Part shown: positions 11,421-20,044 of the stretch, piece after piece
Position numbering within the stretch: the stretch's first letter is position 1
Layout of the letters: every line of letters begins with the position of its first letter
Source: Oceaniferula flava
GTDB taxonomy: Bacteria; Verrucomicrobiota; Verrucomicrobiia; Verrucomicrobiales; Akkermansiaceae
Assembly (NCBI RefSeq): GCF_016811075.1
Contig: NZ_JAFBGL010000012.1
Coordinates: forward strand, 43,398 to 107,397
DNA: 64,000 bases
Reading direction: 5' to 3'
Notes under the pieces: model-generated
Told to the model about the DNA's origin: nothing
The model's database searches: none
Seen by the model: only the letters and a program-made list of their open reading frames with translations
Program-made: the position numbers and the translations under genes

Positions 11421-11471
11421 TTTCCAGACAACTGAATTAAACTATAATTCAGCAAGATTGGTTAGCTAAAC

Positions 11472-12206
11472 TTAGAACGCGTAGCTAAGAGAAACACCGC
11501 CGTAGAAAAGGTCGGAGCTGCTGCCGTCGTCGTAGTCATTGCCAAGGTCACTGTCAGCACCCACGAACTTGACGTATGGAGTCAGGGTCATGTTTTCAGC
11601 GATGCTGTAAGGAAGGGCGACACTCACGAAGTAGTGGTTGAAGCCGTCAAGTGGGTCACCGTTGGTGTCAGAGTTGTAGTCGAAGCTCCATGCAGCACCG
11701 ACGGAGAGGTCGAGGCTGAGGCAAGGGCTAAGCTCGTAGCTCTTGGTGGCTTCAAACTCAAGATACTCAGCTTGGAAATCATCGATGTCCTTGTAGTAAG
11801 TCAGTGAAAGACCCAGGCCACACTCCAACTCGTGGGAGATACCGATGTAAACTTCATCGGTCTTGGCTCCGTCATCACCAGGGAAGGCGTAGTAGGTGTA
11901 ACCAACGCTCAGATCAACTGGTCCGAGAGTTTTGGTCAGGTCGATGTAGTAGTCAACTTCTTCGAAGTCACCGTCGTTGTCGCCATTCGAGTCAGCATAC
12001 CAGATGCCACCGGAAAGTGCGAAACCACCACCGAGGTCATAGCTCAAGTCGATCCCAGCTTCGTAGAGGTCGTCACCAAAGTCGATACCACGGAATTCAT
12101 AGATGCTGTGGTAGCCGGCGTGGATTTCTGTCTCCAACTCAGCGTGTGCGGATGTAGCGGCGAGCATGGAGCCACCGATCAGTAGTGTTTTGATTGCTTG
12201 TTTCAT
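11472..12206 (-). CDS. TorF/Gcw_chp-type outer-membrane porin
   Basis: This 244-residue protein has a signal peptide (MKQAIKTLLIGGSMLAATSAHA) followed by EIHAGYHSIYEFRGIDFGDD, which matches the start of the TIGR02001 (Gcw_chp) family, named TorF-family putative porins. The remainder is alternating beta strands with acidic loops (DSNGDNDGDFEEVDYY, NSDTNGDPLDG), ending GGVSLSYAF with the C-terminal Phe typical of outer-membrane barrels. In proteobacteria these porins are often next to glnK-amtB. Here the gene is divergent from an ammonium transporter gene, and both have sigma-54 promoters. Expression under nitrogen limitation and passage of a nitrogen compound are inferred. Confidence 0.85.
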   Translation of the reverse strand: MKQAIKTLLIGGSMLAATSAHAELETEIHAGYHSIYEFRGIDFGDDLYEAGIDLSYDLGGGFALSGGIWYADSNGDNDGDFEEVDYYIDLTKTLGPVDLSVGYTYYAFPGDDGAKTDEVYIGISHELECGLGLSLTYYKDIDDFQAEYLEFEATKSYELSPCLSLDLSVGAAWSFDYNSDTNGDPLDGFNHYFVSVALPYSIAENMTLTPYVKFVGADSDLGNDYDDGSSSDLFYGGVSLSYAF

Positions 12207-12242
12207 AATAGTTATATTGGGTGCGTAAGCAATACGAGATCA

Positions 12243-12258
12243 AGCAGGTAGTGTGCCA
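12243..12258 (-). promoter_or_regulatory. Sigma-54 (-24/-12) promoter of the porin gene
   Basis: On the minus strand the 16-mer TGGCACACTACCTGCT has the invariant GG and GC at exactly the sigma-54 spacing (GG at positions 2-3, GC at 14-15) and a perfect TGGCAC. The predicted transcript start is about 12 nt downstream near 12232, giving a leader of about 26 nt before the ATG at 12206. The same geometry recurs at the divergent amt promoter. Confidence 0.75.
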
Positions 12259-12912
12259 ACTAATAAGTGCGTGCGACATATTGTGACGAAAACGCCAGCT
12301 TCCGCAGCCTCATTCCGGCTTGTTAGAAATGGTGACCTCATACCCGCTAAGCCTCCCAACTTAAGACTTCCAGACGGTCTCCCATTTCACGCGCCCAGGC
12401 ATGATCCACGCCACCTTCCAGTCAAAAACGAGGACTGATCTATTTACATTCACAAAGCTAACCATCTCTCTATCGCCTCTCTGATCGGTAATCACGACGC
12501 CCTTCCTCACCAGACACAGAACCGCATCTATCTTCCTTCAAACACGCGACTCTAGAAGAGCTGCTCCGGCATCTTTGACAAAGGTGCTGACAGGGCAATC
12601 GATGCCAAAGAAAAATCACAACGGCCAACTCAGACGCTATCCACTCAAGATTGATTTAGTGCTGCCAGCCCAGGAACCCCAATGAGGAAAATTTTTCAAA
12701 TAGGAATAAAAACCAATGGGGCTACCGCAGAGAAACCCTAACGTCACCATGGGCTGAGTGTAGGAAGTATTATCTGTGTGCTTGGGGAAAATTAAGCCCT
12801 TCTGCGAAAAAAATAATTCTAGGGAGATCTCCATTTCGGGTAACTTTGAATTATATAATACACGTAGCGTGCCATTTTCGTATTTTTTTTATCTTTCTCT
12901 CTCACTTGATTT
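12259..12912. other. Intergenic region between two sigma-54 promoters
   Basis: About 650 nt with no convincing gene; short open frames at 12253-12438 and on the minus strand at 12637-12834 lack coding character. The right-hand part (about 12650-12910) is clearly AT-rich, with T-runs just before the amt promoter. An NtrC-type enhancer is expected here for both promoters, but I could not identify a clear palindrome by eye. Confidence 0.5.
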
Positions 12913-12928
12913 TGGCACGGCTCATGCT
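12913..12928 (+). promoter_or_regulatory. Sigma-54 (-24/-12) promoter of amt
   Basis: TGGCACGGCTCATGCT matches the consensus TGGCACG-N4-TTGCW except for A in place of the first T of the -12 element, with GG and GC at the required spacing. The predicted start is near 12939, leaving about 26 nt to the ATG at 12965. Ammonium-transporter genes are classic sigma-54/NtrC targets. Confidence 0.85.
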
Positions 12929-12964
12929 TGGACGTTGCTGTTCAACCAACACAAACCACAGTCC

Positions 12965-14290
12965 ATGACTATCAAATCCATACTACCAGCATCCCTACTG
13001 CTTCTCGGTGCAGGCACTCTGCTCGCCCAAGATGATCCGCCTACTGATTACGCCAAATTTGAAGGCAGTGCTGAATACGTTAAATTCGCCCTCAATAACC
13101 TCTGGATCCTCATATCCGCTGCATTGGTCTTCCTGATGCACCTTGGCTTCGCCAGCCTCGAGTCCGGTTTATGTCAGAGTAAAAATACCGTGAACATCCT
13201 GTTCAAAAACTGCTTCATCATCGCGATGGGCGTTCTGACTTACTACCTCGTCGGTTTCAACACTCACTACCCAGCCGAGTGGCAAATGGACGGATTCCTC
13301 GGCCTCGGCGGCCCAGCTGGAGCAGAAGCCGGCAGCGCCGATTTCACCTCGGAATACAACCCTGGTTACACTTACTGGTCAGACTTCATCTTCCAAGCCA
13401 TGTTTGCCGCTACCGCAGCAACCATCGTTTCCGGTGCTGTCGCCGAGCGTGTTAAACTCGGTTCTTTCCTGATCTTCGCGACCCTCCTGGTTGCCTTCGC
13501 TTACCCAATCGCCGGTTCATGGCACTGGGGCACAGGTTTCCTCAGCCGCCTTGGCGATGGAGATGCCGCTTTCTACGACTTCGCTGGCTCCACAGTGGTG
13601 CACGCCTTCGGTGGCTTCGCAGCCCTCGCCTGTGTTCTGATTCTCGGACCACGTGCTGGCAAATACACCAAGGAAGGTCTCAAACCTATCCTTCCTTCCA
13701 ACCTTCCCTTGGCCACCATCGGTGCCTTCCTGCTCTTCCTCGGCTGGTTCGGCTTCAACGGCGGTTCCGTTCTTTCCGCTGACGCCCAAGGTGTTTCCAC
13801 CGTCTTCGTGACCACTGCCCTGGCAGCTTGCGCCGGCGCCCTTGCCAGCATCGCTACCGCATGGATCGTCCTCAAGAAGCCTGATCTCTCCATGGCCCTT
13901 AACGGTTTCCTTGCCGGCCTCGTCGGTATCACCGCTGGTGCAGATGCCATCTCCCCATCCATGTCCCTGGTAGCAGGTGGTGTGGCCGGTGTCCTGGTGG
14001 TCTTCTCCATCATGTTCTTCGACAAAATCAAGGTCGACGATCCAGTGGGTGCCATCTCCGTTCACGGTGTTTGCGGTATCTGGGGAACTCTGGCTGTTGC
14101 CTTCCTCAGCGATGCAGCCACCCTTTCCTCACAGCTGATCGGTATCGTTTCAGTCTGCGCCTTCGCCTTTGTCTTCTCATTCGCTCTGTTCTTCATCCTC
14201 AAGCTCATCATGGGTGTCCGGGTTGACGCAGACGAGGAAAGCGAAGGTCTGGATGTTGCCGAGCACGGCGCTCCTGCTTACAACAAGTAA
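12965..14290 (+). CDS. amt: Ammonium transporter
   Basis: A 441-residue Amt/MEP/Rh protein conducting ammonium across the inner membrane, with eleven helices expected plus a cleavable signal peptide (MTIKSILPASLLLLGAGTLL). The start at 12965 was chosen because it begins the signal peptide and lies just downstream of the sigma-54 promoter; an upstream in-frame ATG at 12776 lies before that promoter. The twin pore histidines are visible in GSTVVHAFGG (about residue 217) and GAISVHGVCGIWG (about 367). No glnK/PII gene is adjacent, which is unusual because amt is generally paired with one. An intrinsic terminator follows immediately, so the gene is monocistronic. Confidence 0.95.
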   Translation: MTIKSILPASLLLLGAGTLLAQDDPPTDYAKFEGSAEYVKFALNNLWILISAALVFLMHLGFASLESGLCQSKNTVNILFKNCFIIAMGVLTYYLVGFNTHYPAEWQMDGFLGLGGPAGAEAGSADFTSEYNPGYTYWSDFIFQAMFAATAATIVSGAVAERVKLGSFLIFATLLVAFAYPIAGSWHWGTGFLSRLGDGDAAFYDFAGSTVVHAFGGFAALACVLILGPRAGKYTKEGLKPILPSNLPLATIGAFLLFLGWFGFNGGSVLSADAQGVSTVFVTTALAACAGALASIATAWIVLKKPDLSMALNGFLAGLVGITAGADAISPSMSLVAGGVAGVLVVFSIMFFDKIKVDDPVGAISVHGVCGIWGTLAVAFLSDAATLSSQLIGIVSVCAFAFVFSFALFFILKLIMGVRVDADEESEGLDVAEHGAPAYNK

Positions 14291-14315
14291 GACCATCCAT
14301 TCTGGAAAATTCACC

Positions 14316-14348
14316 ACCGGAAGAGCTGCAAGGCTCTTCCGGTTTTTT
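14316..14348 (+). terminator. Intrinsic terminator of amt
   Basis: An 11-bp perfect stem, ACCGGAAGAGC (14316-14326) with GCTCTTCCGGT (14333-14343), 6-nt loop and six T, 26 nt past the amt stop codon. Confidence 0.95.
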
Positions 14349-14416
14349 GTGCCTGTGCACCAGCCGGTTTTCCAGGCTTTCCATTCGGCCTTGATCTCCC
14401 CTAGAGTCGCCCAGCC

Positions 14417-15160
14417 ATGCGACTGCTCCTGATTGACAATTCCAACACGCGCACCAAATTCACCTTGTCGAGCGCCGATGCCCTCGGCGACTGGAGCGCC
14501 GTCATTCCCACCTGCGACATCTCGGAGAGCAGCCTAGCCAGCACCCTGGCCTCCTGCGATTGGGACGCCAGTCTTATCAGCTCCGTGGTGCCCGCCAAGG
14601 CCGCCGTGCTGGAACAATTCCTAGCCGGCAAACCCTGCCACAGCCTGAGCCACCGGAGCCGTTTACCAATCGGTATCGACTACCCCTCGCCGCAGCAAAT
14701 CGGGGCCGACCGCTTAGCCAATGCCGCCGCCGCCCATGTGATGTTTGGCAGCCCGGCGATCGTTCTGGATTTCGGCACCGCCGTCACCTTCGACGTGCTG
14801 GGCCTGGATGACGCCCAACAGCCAGTCTATCAGGGAGGCGTGATTGCTCCCGGACTGGCATCGATGACCGAAGGGCTCGCGCGCCGCACAGCCCTGCTGC
14901 CTCACATCGAACTGGAGGAACCGACCCAAGCGATTGGCAAATCCACCGAGCAGGCGATGCTCGCTGGCGCCGTATTTGGCTACCGCGGACTGGTGCGTGA
15001 GATCATCCAGCAAATTCAGGCTGAGCTACCGGGCGAGGCGAATATCATTGCCACCGGGGGTGATGCCACATTAATCACTCGCGGCCTTCCGGAAATCCAT
15101 CAACACTGCCCCCAGCTCACACTTGAAGGATTGCGCCTCATCGCCAACCTCAATCTCTAG
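14417..15160 (+). CDS. coaX: Type III pantothenate kinase
   Basis: A 247-residue CoaX-type enzyme for ATP-dependent phosphorylation of pantothenate, the first step of coenzyme A synthesis. Family motifs in order are IDNSNTRTK near the N-terminus (residues 6-14; ASKHA phosphate-1 loop), GADRLANAAAAH (about 95, substrate binding), DFGTAVTFDV (about 118) and GGVIAPGL (about 137). The length is normal. The ROK kinase gene starts 3 nt after its stop codon, so the two are surely co-transcribed. Confidence 0.93.
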   Translation: MRLLLIDNSNTRTKFTLSSADALGDWSAVIPTCDISESSLASTLASCDWDASLISSVVPAKAAVLEQFLAGKPCHSLSHRSRLPIGIDYPSPQQIGADRLANAAAAHVMFGSPAIVLDFGTAVTFDVLGLDDAQQPVYQGGVIAPGLASMTEGLARRTALLPHIELEEPTQAIGKSTEQAMLAGAVFGYRGLVREIIQQIQAELPGEANIIATGGDATLITRGLPEIHQHCPQLTLEGLRLIANLNL

Positions 15161-15163
15161 ACA

Positions 15164-16123
15164 ATGACTCAGCCAGACACTTATCCCAACACCGCCTTAG
15201 GAATCGACTTCGGAGGAACCTCCGTCAAGTTCGGCGTCGTCCAAGGACACGACGTGATCGACAGCGCCCCCGCCATCGCCACCGATGACTACACGGAACC
15301 GGCCCCACTGATCGATGCCATCGTGCGTGTTATCGAAGACCTGCGCACCCGTCACCCCGGCATTTCCGCCATCGGCGCAGGAGCTCCCGGCTTTGTCAAT
15401 TTCCGCACCGGCACCATCCACAACCTCACCAATGTCACCGGCTGGAGCAATATCCCGCTGCGCGAAATTCTCCACCTGCGCACCGGCCTCCCGGTGACCA
15501 TCGAAAATGACGCCAACTGCATGGCCTACGCCGAGTGGAAAGAAGGCGCCGGCCAGGGGAAGGATCACCTGATCTGCATCACCCTCGGCACCGGCGTCGG
15601 CGGCGGCATCGTCAGTCACGGCCACATGCTGCGCGGCGCGGAATTCGTCGCCGGAGAGCTCGGTCAGATGTCGATCGATTACCAAGGCCGCAAAGGCGCC
15701 TACAGCAACCGGGGCTCCCTGGAAGATTACATCGGCAACAACGAGATCGCAGCCGATGCGCGTGAGTATTACGCCTCCAAGGGCATCGAGCGCAGCGTCA
15801 CCGACTGCACACCGGCCGCACTTTCCCAGGCCGCCAATGAAGGCGATGCCATCGCCGTGGAAATCTGGAAAAATATCGCCGAAAAGCTCGCCACCTCCGC
15901 AATGAACGCCTGCTGGCTACTCAACCCGGAGGCCATCGTCATCGGTGGTGGTGTCGCCAAAGCCGGCGACCTCCTGTTCAAGCCATTCGAAGCCTCGCTA
16001 CGCTCCCAGCTGGCTCCGGCATTCTCGGAACACCTGCAAATCCTGCCGGCCCACTTCTGCAATGACGCCGGCATCATCGGCGCCGCAGCCCTGGCACTGG
16101 AAGAGTCAAAAAAATCCCTCTAA
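15164..16123 (+). CDS. ROK-family sugar kinase lacking the zinc cysteines
   Basis: This 319-residue protein has the ROK/glucokinase ATP loop GIDFGGTSVKFGVV (about 13-26), the catalytic Asp in ENDANCMAYAEW (about 111-122), the second ATP motif TLGTGVGGGIV and IVIGGGVAKAG near the C-terminus. It probably phosphorylates glucose or a related hexose. At the usual ROK zinc site (CxCGxxGCxE) the sequence reads GAYSNRGSLEDY: the glycine frame and the Glu are kept but all three Cys are gone (Ala, Ser, Ser). It therefore cannot bind structural zinc in the normal way. It shares an operon with coaX (3-nt gap). Confidence 0.88.
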   Translation: MTQPDTYPNTALGIDFGGTSVKFGVVQGHDVIDSAPAIATDDYTEPAPLIDAIVRVIEDLRTRHPGISAIGAGAPGFVNFRTGTIHNLTNVTGWSNIPLREILHLRTGLPVTIENDANCMAYAEWKEGAGQGKDHLICITLGTGVGGGIVSHGHMLRGAEFVAGELGQMSIDYQGRKGAYSNRGSLEDYIGNNEIAADAREYYASKGIERSVTDCTPAALSQAANEGDAIAVEIWKNIAEKLATSAMNACWLLNPEAIVIGGGVAKAGDLLFKPFEASLRSQLAPAFSEHLQILPAHFCNDAGIIGAAALALEESKKSL

Positions 16124-16189
16124 TTCGTGCAAATTAATCGTGCCATTGGGAGCTTCCATGCTTAGCTTGAATAGCAGTCCACTTTCATC

Positions 16190-17002
16190 ATGAATCAAAT
16201 CGGTAATCTCACCCTCGATCCCTCGTCCCCTTTCTTCATCCTCGGCCCATGCGCACTCGAATCGGAAGAGTTTGCCTGGGAAATGGCCCGTTCTTTAAAA
16301 GCCATCGCAGAGCGCACCGGCATCCAGTTGATTTTCAAAGCCTCCTACGATAAGGCAAACCGCACTTCGGTCGATTCCTTCAGGGGCCCCGGCGTGGTGG
16401 AAGGTTGCCGCATCCTCGGCGAAATCGGCAAAGAGCTCGGCCTGCCCGTCACCACCGATGTGCACACGCCTGAAGACGCGGAAATCGCCGCGGAGACCAT
16501 CGATTTCCTCCAGATCCCCGCCTTCCTCTGTCGCCAGACCGATTTGCTTGAAGCCTGCGCCAAAACCGGACGTCCGGTGAACATCAAAAAAGGCCAATTC
16601 CTCGCGCCCTGGGACGTCAAACCCATCGCCGGGAAAATGAAACACTTCAACTGCGAGCACTTCTACATCACCGAACGCGGCTCCACCTTCGGCTACAATA
16701 ACCTCGTGGCCGACATGCGCTCGCTCTACTGGATGCGCGATCTCGGCATGAAGGTCATCTTCGATGCCACCCACTCGGTGCAACGCCCGGGCGGAGAAGG
16801 CGGAACAACCGGAGGCGATGGTATTCTCGCCCCCGTGCTGGCCCGTGCAGCCGTTGCCACTGGCGTCGACGGCGTGTTCATGGAAACCCACTCCAATCCG
16901 GAAAAAGCATTCTCAGACGGCCCCAACCAGATCCCACTCAGCGAGATCGAGGGCGTGCTCACCAAGCTGCTCGCCGTGCATCACGCCGCCCACGCCGAAT
17001 AA
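16190..17002 (+). CDS. kdsA: KDO-8-phosphate synthase, metal-dependent type
   Basis: A 270-residue enzyme condensing arabinose 5-phosphate with phosphoenolpyruvate to make KDO-8-phosphate for lipid A-core LPS. Motifs: GPCALES (19-25), KASYDKANRTS (about 50-60), RQTDLL, NIKKGQFLAPWD, FGYNNLVADMRS and DATHSVQRPGG. Cys21 in GPCALES replaces the Asn of E. coli-type enzymes and, with the His in HSVQ and later Glu and Asp, marks the metal-requiring class. The gene sits 36 nt before the LptC/LptA-like gene. A run of kdsA, lpt genes and lptB is a common LPS export cluster. Confidence 0.95.
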   Translation: MNQIGNLTLDPSSPFFILGPCALESEEFAWEMARSLKAIAERTGIQLIFKASYDKANRTSVDSFRGPGVVEGCRILGEIGKELGLPVTTDVHTPEDAEIAAETIDFLQIPAFLCRQTDLLEACAKTGRPVNIKKGQFLAPWDVKPIAGKMKHFNCEHFYITERGSTFGYNNLVADMRSLYWMRDLGMKVIFDATHSVQRPGGEGGTTGGDGILAPVLARAAVATGVDGVFMETHSNPEKAFSDGPNQIPLSEIEGVLTKLLAVHHAAHAE

Positions 17003-17038
17003 GTCCCCGTTGACCAGCTCACTCACTTCGTTATCCCC

Positions 17039-18466
17039 ATGGCCCAAGGCCTCCATATGCTCCACCCCACTGCGCTGAAGTTCTCGCAGCTTCTCAGTCT
17101 GGGTGCCGCTGCCTGCCTCTCGCTGGCACCGGTGGCATTTGCTCAGGACAATAAGACCGAGCCGGAGGAAAAACAAAGCTTCGGCGCCCTCGACGTGCTT
17201 CCGGCAGGCAGCATTCTGCGCCGCGTCAGACTGCCCCGCTACGATCAGGATTTCAATCCCGTCTCCTTGCTGACAGCCGAAACCCTCACGGTGCTCGATG
17301 ACGAGCGTATCGACGGCCTGGGACTCACCTTCCAGCTCTACGATGACCAAGGGAAGGTCTCTGCTCGCACCAAGATGAGGCACGCCATCTACAACCAGAA
17401 ACGGGCCACCCTGCATGCCAGCGAGGCGGTTTTCATCCAAGGCAAAGGCTTTGTGGTCTCCGGCACCGGCATGGTTTGTGACATCAAAAAGAACCAGAAC
17501 CGCATCTTCATCTTTGGCCCCGTCTCCAGCAAATTCACCCGCGCCACACCCAAACCATCCACTGCCATGCAGCTGAAACCACCATTCTCACCACGCGCAA
17601 TCGCAGGCTCGCTGATCACGCTCACCGGACTCTCCACCAGCCTCATGGCAGAGCCTGCCAGCCACCTCACCGAAGCCCAACTGGCTGAGCTCGACGAAAT
17701 GAACCGCTCGATCAAACACCAGATCGAAGAACAACGCGAAACCATCACCACCACTCTGGAAGAAGACCGCCGACTCGACTCCGCAGCCAGCGCCTCGATG
17801 CGCCCCTTCCTCAAGAGCATTGGCCAGGCTGCCCTGCTCGTGCAAACGGATGCCTCCGAAAAAAAGGCGCCTGCTCCGGTGGAAAAAGGGGTGAAGGAAG
17901 CTCCTGCGAAAAAGCCGGCCGACCCCAAAGCCGCCAAAGTTGATACTCTCAAAGTGGAATGTGAAGGCGGGCTCTACTTTGATTCCGACACCGGCATCCT
18001 CGCCTACCTGAAAAATGTCAGCCTGACCGAAGCTCGCTTCCATCTCAGCTGCTCTGACGAGTTGAAAGTTTTTCTCGATCAAAAACCGGCACCTGCCGCG
18101 CCGAAAGCGAAAGCAAGCGCCACGGAAACCGACAAGCCGAAGGCTGAAACCAAGCCTAAAATCGAGCCGGAGAGCGGTCTCTCGTCCTTTGGCGACCTCA
18201 AACGCATCATTGCCACCGGCGATGTCAAAGTCACGCGCAAGGACGATCAGGGCAAGCTCTTCGTCGCCACTGCCGCCACCGCCAGCTACGATGCCAAAAC
18301 CGGTGAAATGATCCTCCGCGGCGGCCGACCAAGGCTGCAGCTGGGACCTAACCAGTTCCTGCAATCCCGCACCGACGGCGCCTACATCCGCATTCTCAAA
18401 AATGGCAAACTCACCACCAGCCGTGGTCGATGGACCATGGAGACTCCGGTCAAACAAGCTCCCTGA
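17039..18466 (+). CDS. Fused LptC-like and LptA/OstA-like LPS transport protein
   Basis: A 475-residue protein that appears to join two periplasmic LPS-bridge components. A signal peptide (about 1-35, ending PVAFAQ) precedes a first jellyroll-like domain (about 50-165, LTAETLTVLDDERIDGLGL and later TKMRHAIYNQKRATLHASEA), which is LptC-like. Residue 177 is an internal Met beginning a second signal- or anchor-like stretch (PFSPRAIAGSLITLTGLSTS). Then come a helical linker, a Lys/Ala/Pro-rich spacer and an OstA-type domain (about 305-470, IIATGDVKVTRKDDQGKLFV, MILRGGRPRLQLGPNQFLQ). Position between kdsA and lptB supports the role. An internal start at 17567 could yield a separate LptA. Confidence 0.75.
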   Translation: MAQGLHMLHPTALKFSQLLSLGAAACLSLAPVAFAQDNKTEPEEKQSFGALDVLPAGSILRRVRLPRYDQDFNPVSLLTAETLTVLDDERIDGLGLTFQLYDDQGKVSARTKMRHAIYNQKRATLHASEAVFIQGKGFVVSGTGMVCDIKKNQNRIFIFGPVSSKFTRATPKPSTAMQLKPPFSPRAIAGSLITLTGLSTSLMAEPASHLTEAQLAELDEMNRSIKHQIEEQRETITTTLEEDRRLDSAASASMRPFLKSIGQAALLVQTDASEKKAPAPVEKGVKEAPAKKPADPKAAKVDTLKVECEGGLYFDSDTGILAYLKNVSLTEARFHLSCSDELKVFLDQKPAPAAPKAKASATETDKPKAETKPKIEPESGLSSFGDLKRIIATGDVKVTRKDDQGKLFVATAATASYDAKTGEMILRGGRPRLQLGPNQFLQSRTDGAYIRILKNGKLTTSRGRWTMETPVKQAP

Positions 18467-18522
18467 TCAACTACTCAAGCCCCGCGCACCTCGACTTCAT
18501 TTCCCCCGCATCACCCACCACC

Positions 18523-19335
18523 ATGGCCAGTATGCCCACTCCCTCTGACGCCCTCCCCGCCACACCCGAGCCCATCCATTTGGGAAACTCATCTCGCCGG
18601 GACACCTCAACCTTGCTAGAAGCTCAGGGGTTGATGAAAACTTACGGCGGACGCACCGTGGTCAATCACGTGAATCTGTCGGTCCGTCAGGGTGAAATCG
18701 TCGGGCTGCTAGGTCCGAATGGGGCCGGCAAGACCACCTCGTTTTACATGATCGCCGGCTTGATTCCACCCGATGCTGGAGTGGTCAATTTCAATAACAC
18801 CAACATTTCCAACCTCCCCATGCACAAACGGGCCCAGCTCGGTATGGGCTACCTGCCACAGGAGGAGTCGATCTTCCGCCACCTCAGCGTGGAGGAGAAC
18901 TTGATGGCTGTGTTAGAGACGCGCCGCGATCTCAGCCGCAAGCAACGCCGGATGCGTGCCGATCAGTTACTCGAGCGATTCAGCATCACCAAACTGCGTA
19001 AATCCGAAGCCCTTGCCCTCTCCGGAGGGGAAAAGCGCCGCCTGGTCATCGCCCGCTCACTCTGCACCGATCCCACCCTGCTGATGCTGGATGAACCCTT
19101 CGGTGGGGTCGACCCCATTGCTGTCGGAGATATCCAAAAAATCGTTTGCGATTTGCGCGATCAAGACGGACTTTCTATCCTAATCACGGACCATAATGTC
19201 AGAGAAACACTTCATATTGTTGACCACGCGTATTTACTGCATGAAGGTAAGTTAATCCTTGAAGGTGAAGCCAATGAAATTGCCGTCAACCCCATCGCCA
19301 GAAAGCACTACCTGGGCAAAGATTTCGTCCTCTAA
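18523..19335 (+). CDS. lptB: LPS export ABC transporter ATP-binding protein
   Basis: A 270-residue ATPase that powers LPS extraction from the inner membrane with LptF/G. The ATG at 18523 was preferred over one at 18430, which would overlap the previous gene. Walker A GPNGAGKTT, Q-loop YLPQEESIFRHLSVEENLMA, signature LSGGEKRR and Walker B LLMLDEPFGGVDPIAV are LptB-specific in wording, ending ARKHYLGKDF. An N-terminal tail of about 35 residues rich in Pro and Ser is longer than in E. coli. The gene is followed 97 nt later by hpf. In proteobacteria rpoN lies between these two, and it is missing here. Confidence 0.95.
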   Translation: MASMPTPSDALPATPEPIHLGNSSRRDTSTLLEAQGLMKTYGGRTVVNHVNLSVRQGEIVGLLGPNGAGKTTSFYMIAGLIPPDAGVVNFNNTNISNLPMHKRAQLGMGYLPQEESIFRHLSVEENLMAVLETRRDLSRKQRRMRADQLLERFSITKLRKSEALALSGGEKRRLVIARSLCTDPTLLMLDEPFGGVDPIAVGDIQKIVCDLRDQDGLSILITDHNVRETLHIVDHAYLLHEGKLILEGEANEIAVNPIARKHYLGKDFVL

Positions 19336-19432
19336 CATTCTCTACCAATCTGAACTGCAACCCCGAATAACATACTGAACTCGGAACCGTCCGGGCTCTA
19401 ACAACGTAATACCAAAGAAAGGAAACCATAAG

Positions 19433-20026
19433 ATGCAAACAGCAAATGCAAACACCCAAGTCACCGTCACTGTCCGCCACGAGGATATCACCGATTCCCT
19501 GCGCGACTATGCTACCAAGAAGATTCAGGGACTGCATCTCGACTACCCCAAAATCATCGAGGCCAAAGCTATTCTCGATGTCCAGAAGAACCGCCACCAT
19601 GCGGAAATCATCCTTTTCTGTGCCAACCACATCGTCATCGATGCATCCAGCGATACCAAGGATATGTATGCATCTATCGATGAGACCATTTCCAAAATCG
19701 CCCGCCGCATGCGCAAATACAAAACGCGCCTGCTGAAAAAGCAACGGGCCAACCGAGGTCAGGACACCATCCGCCACCTCGATGAAAAAGTCTACGCCTC
19801 CAGCTTCCTCGACGAACTCGACGAAGAGCAAGAGCCTGAGCACGATCCAGAACCAATGATCATTCACCGCGAGAGCTACCGCTTGCGCACCATGGTCAAG
19901 GAGGACGCCATCATGGCCCTGGAACTCTCTGACAAGCCGTTCATCGTCTTCAACAATGAGCGCCGCAACGTCACCCAGATCCTTTACCGCCGAAACGATG
20001 GCGACTATGCCATCATCGAGCCCTAA
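19433..20026 (+). CDS. hpf: Long-form ribosome hibernation promoting factor
   Basis: A 197-residue long HPF. The N-terminal S30AE domain (about 8-105: VTVRHEDITDSLRDYATKKI, then DETISKIARRMRKYKTRLL) binds in the 30S decoding region. After an acidic linker (SSFLDELDEEQEPEHDPE) a C-terminal domain (about 140-197: HRESYRLRTMVKEDAIMALE, IVFNNERRNVTQILYRRNDG) drives 100S ribosome dimers. The linker and tail distinguish it from the short HPF/YfiA forms. A purine-rich ribosome site (AAGGAAACC) precedes the ATG at 19433. An intrinsic terminator closes the kdsA-lpt-hpf run. Confidence 0.94.
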   Translation: MQTANANTQVTVTVRHEDITDSLRDYATKKIQGLHLDYPKIIEAKAILDVQKNRHHAEIILFCANHIVIDASSDTKDMYASIDETISKIARRMRKYKTRLLKKQRANRGQDTIRHLDEKVYASSFLDELDEEQEPEHDPEPMIIHRESYRLRTMVKEDAIMALELSDKPFIVFNNERRNVTQILYRRNDGDYAIIEP

Positions 20027-20044
20027 GGTGGACGCTTGACTCTC

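Noticed and set aside
12637..12834. Minus-strand ORF of 65 codons in the porin-amt gap
   Set aside because: AT-rich, no ribosome site and no similarity; overlaps a region expected to hold regulatory sites.
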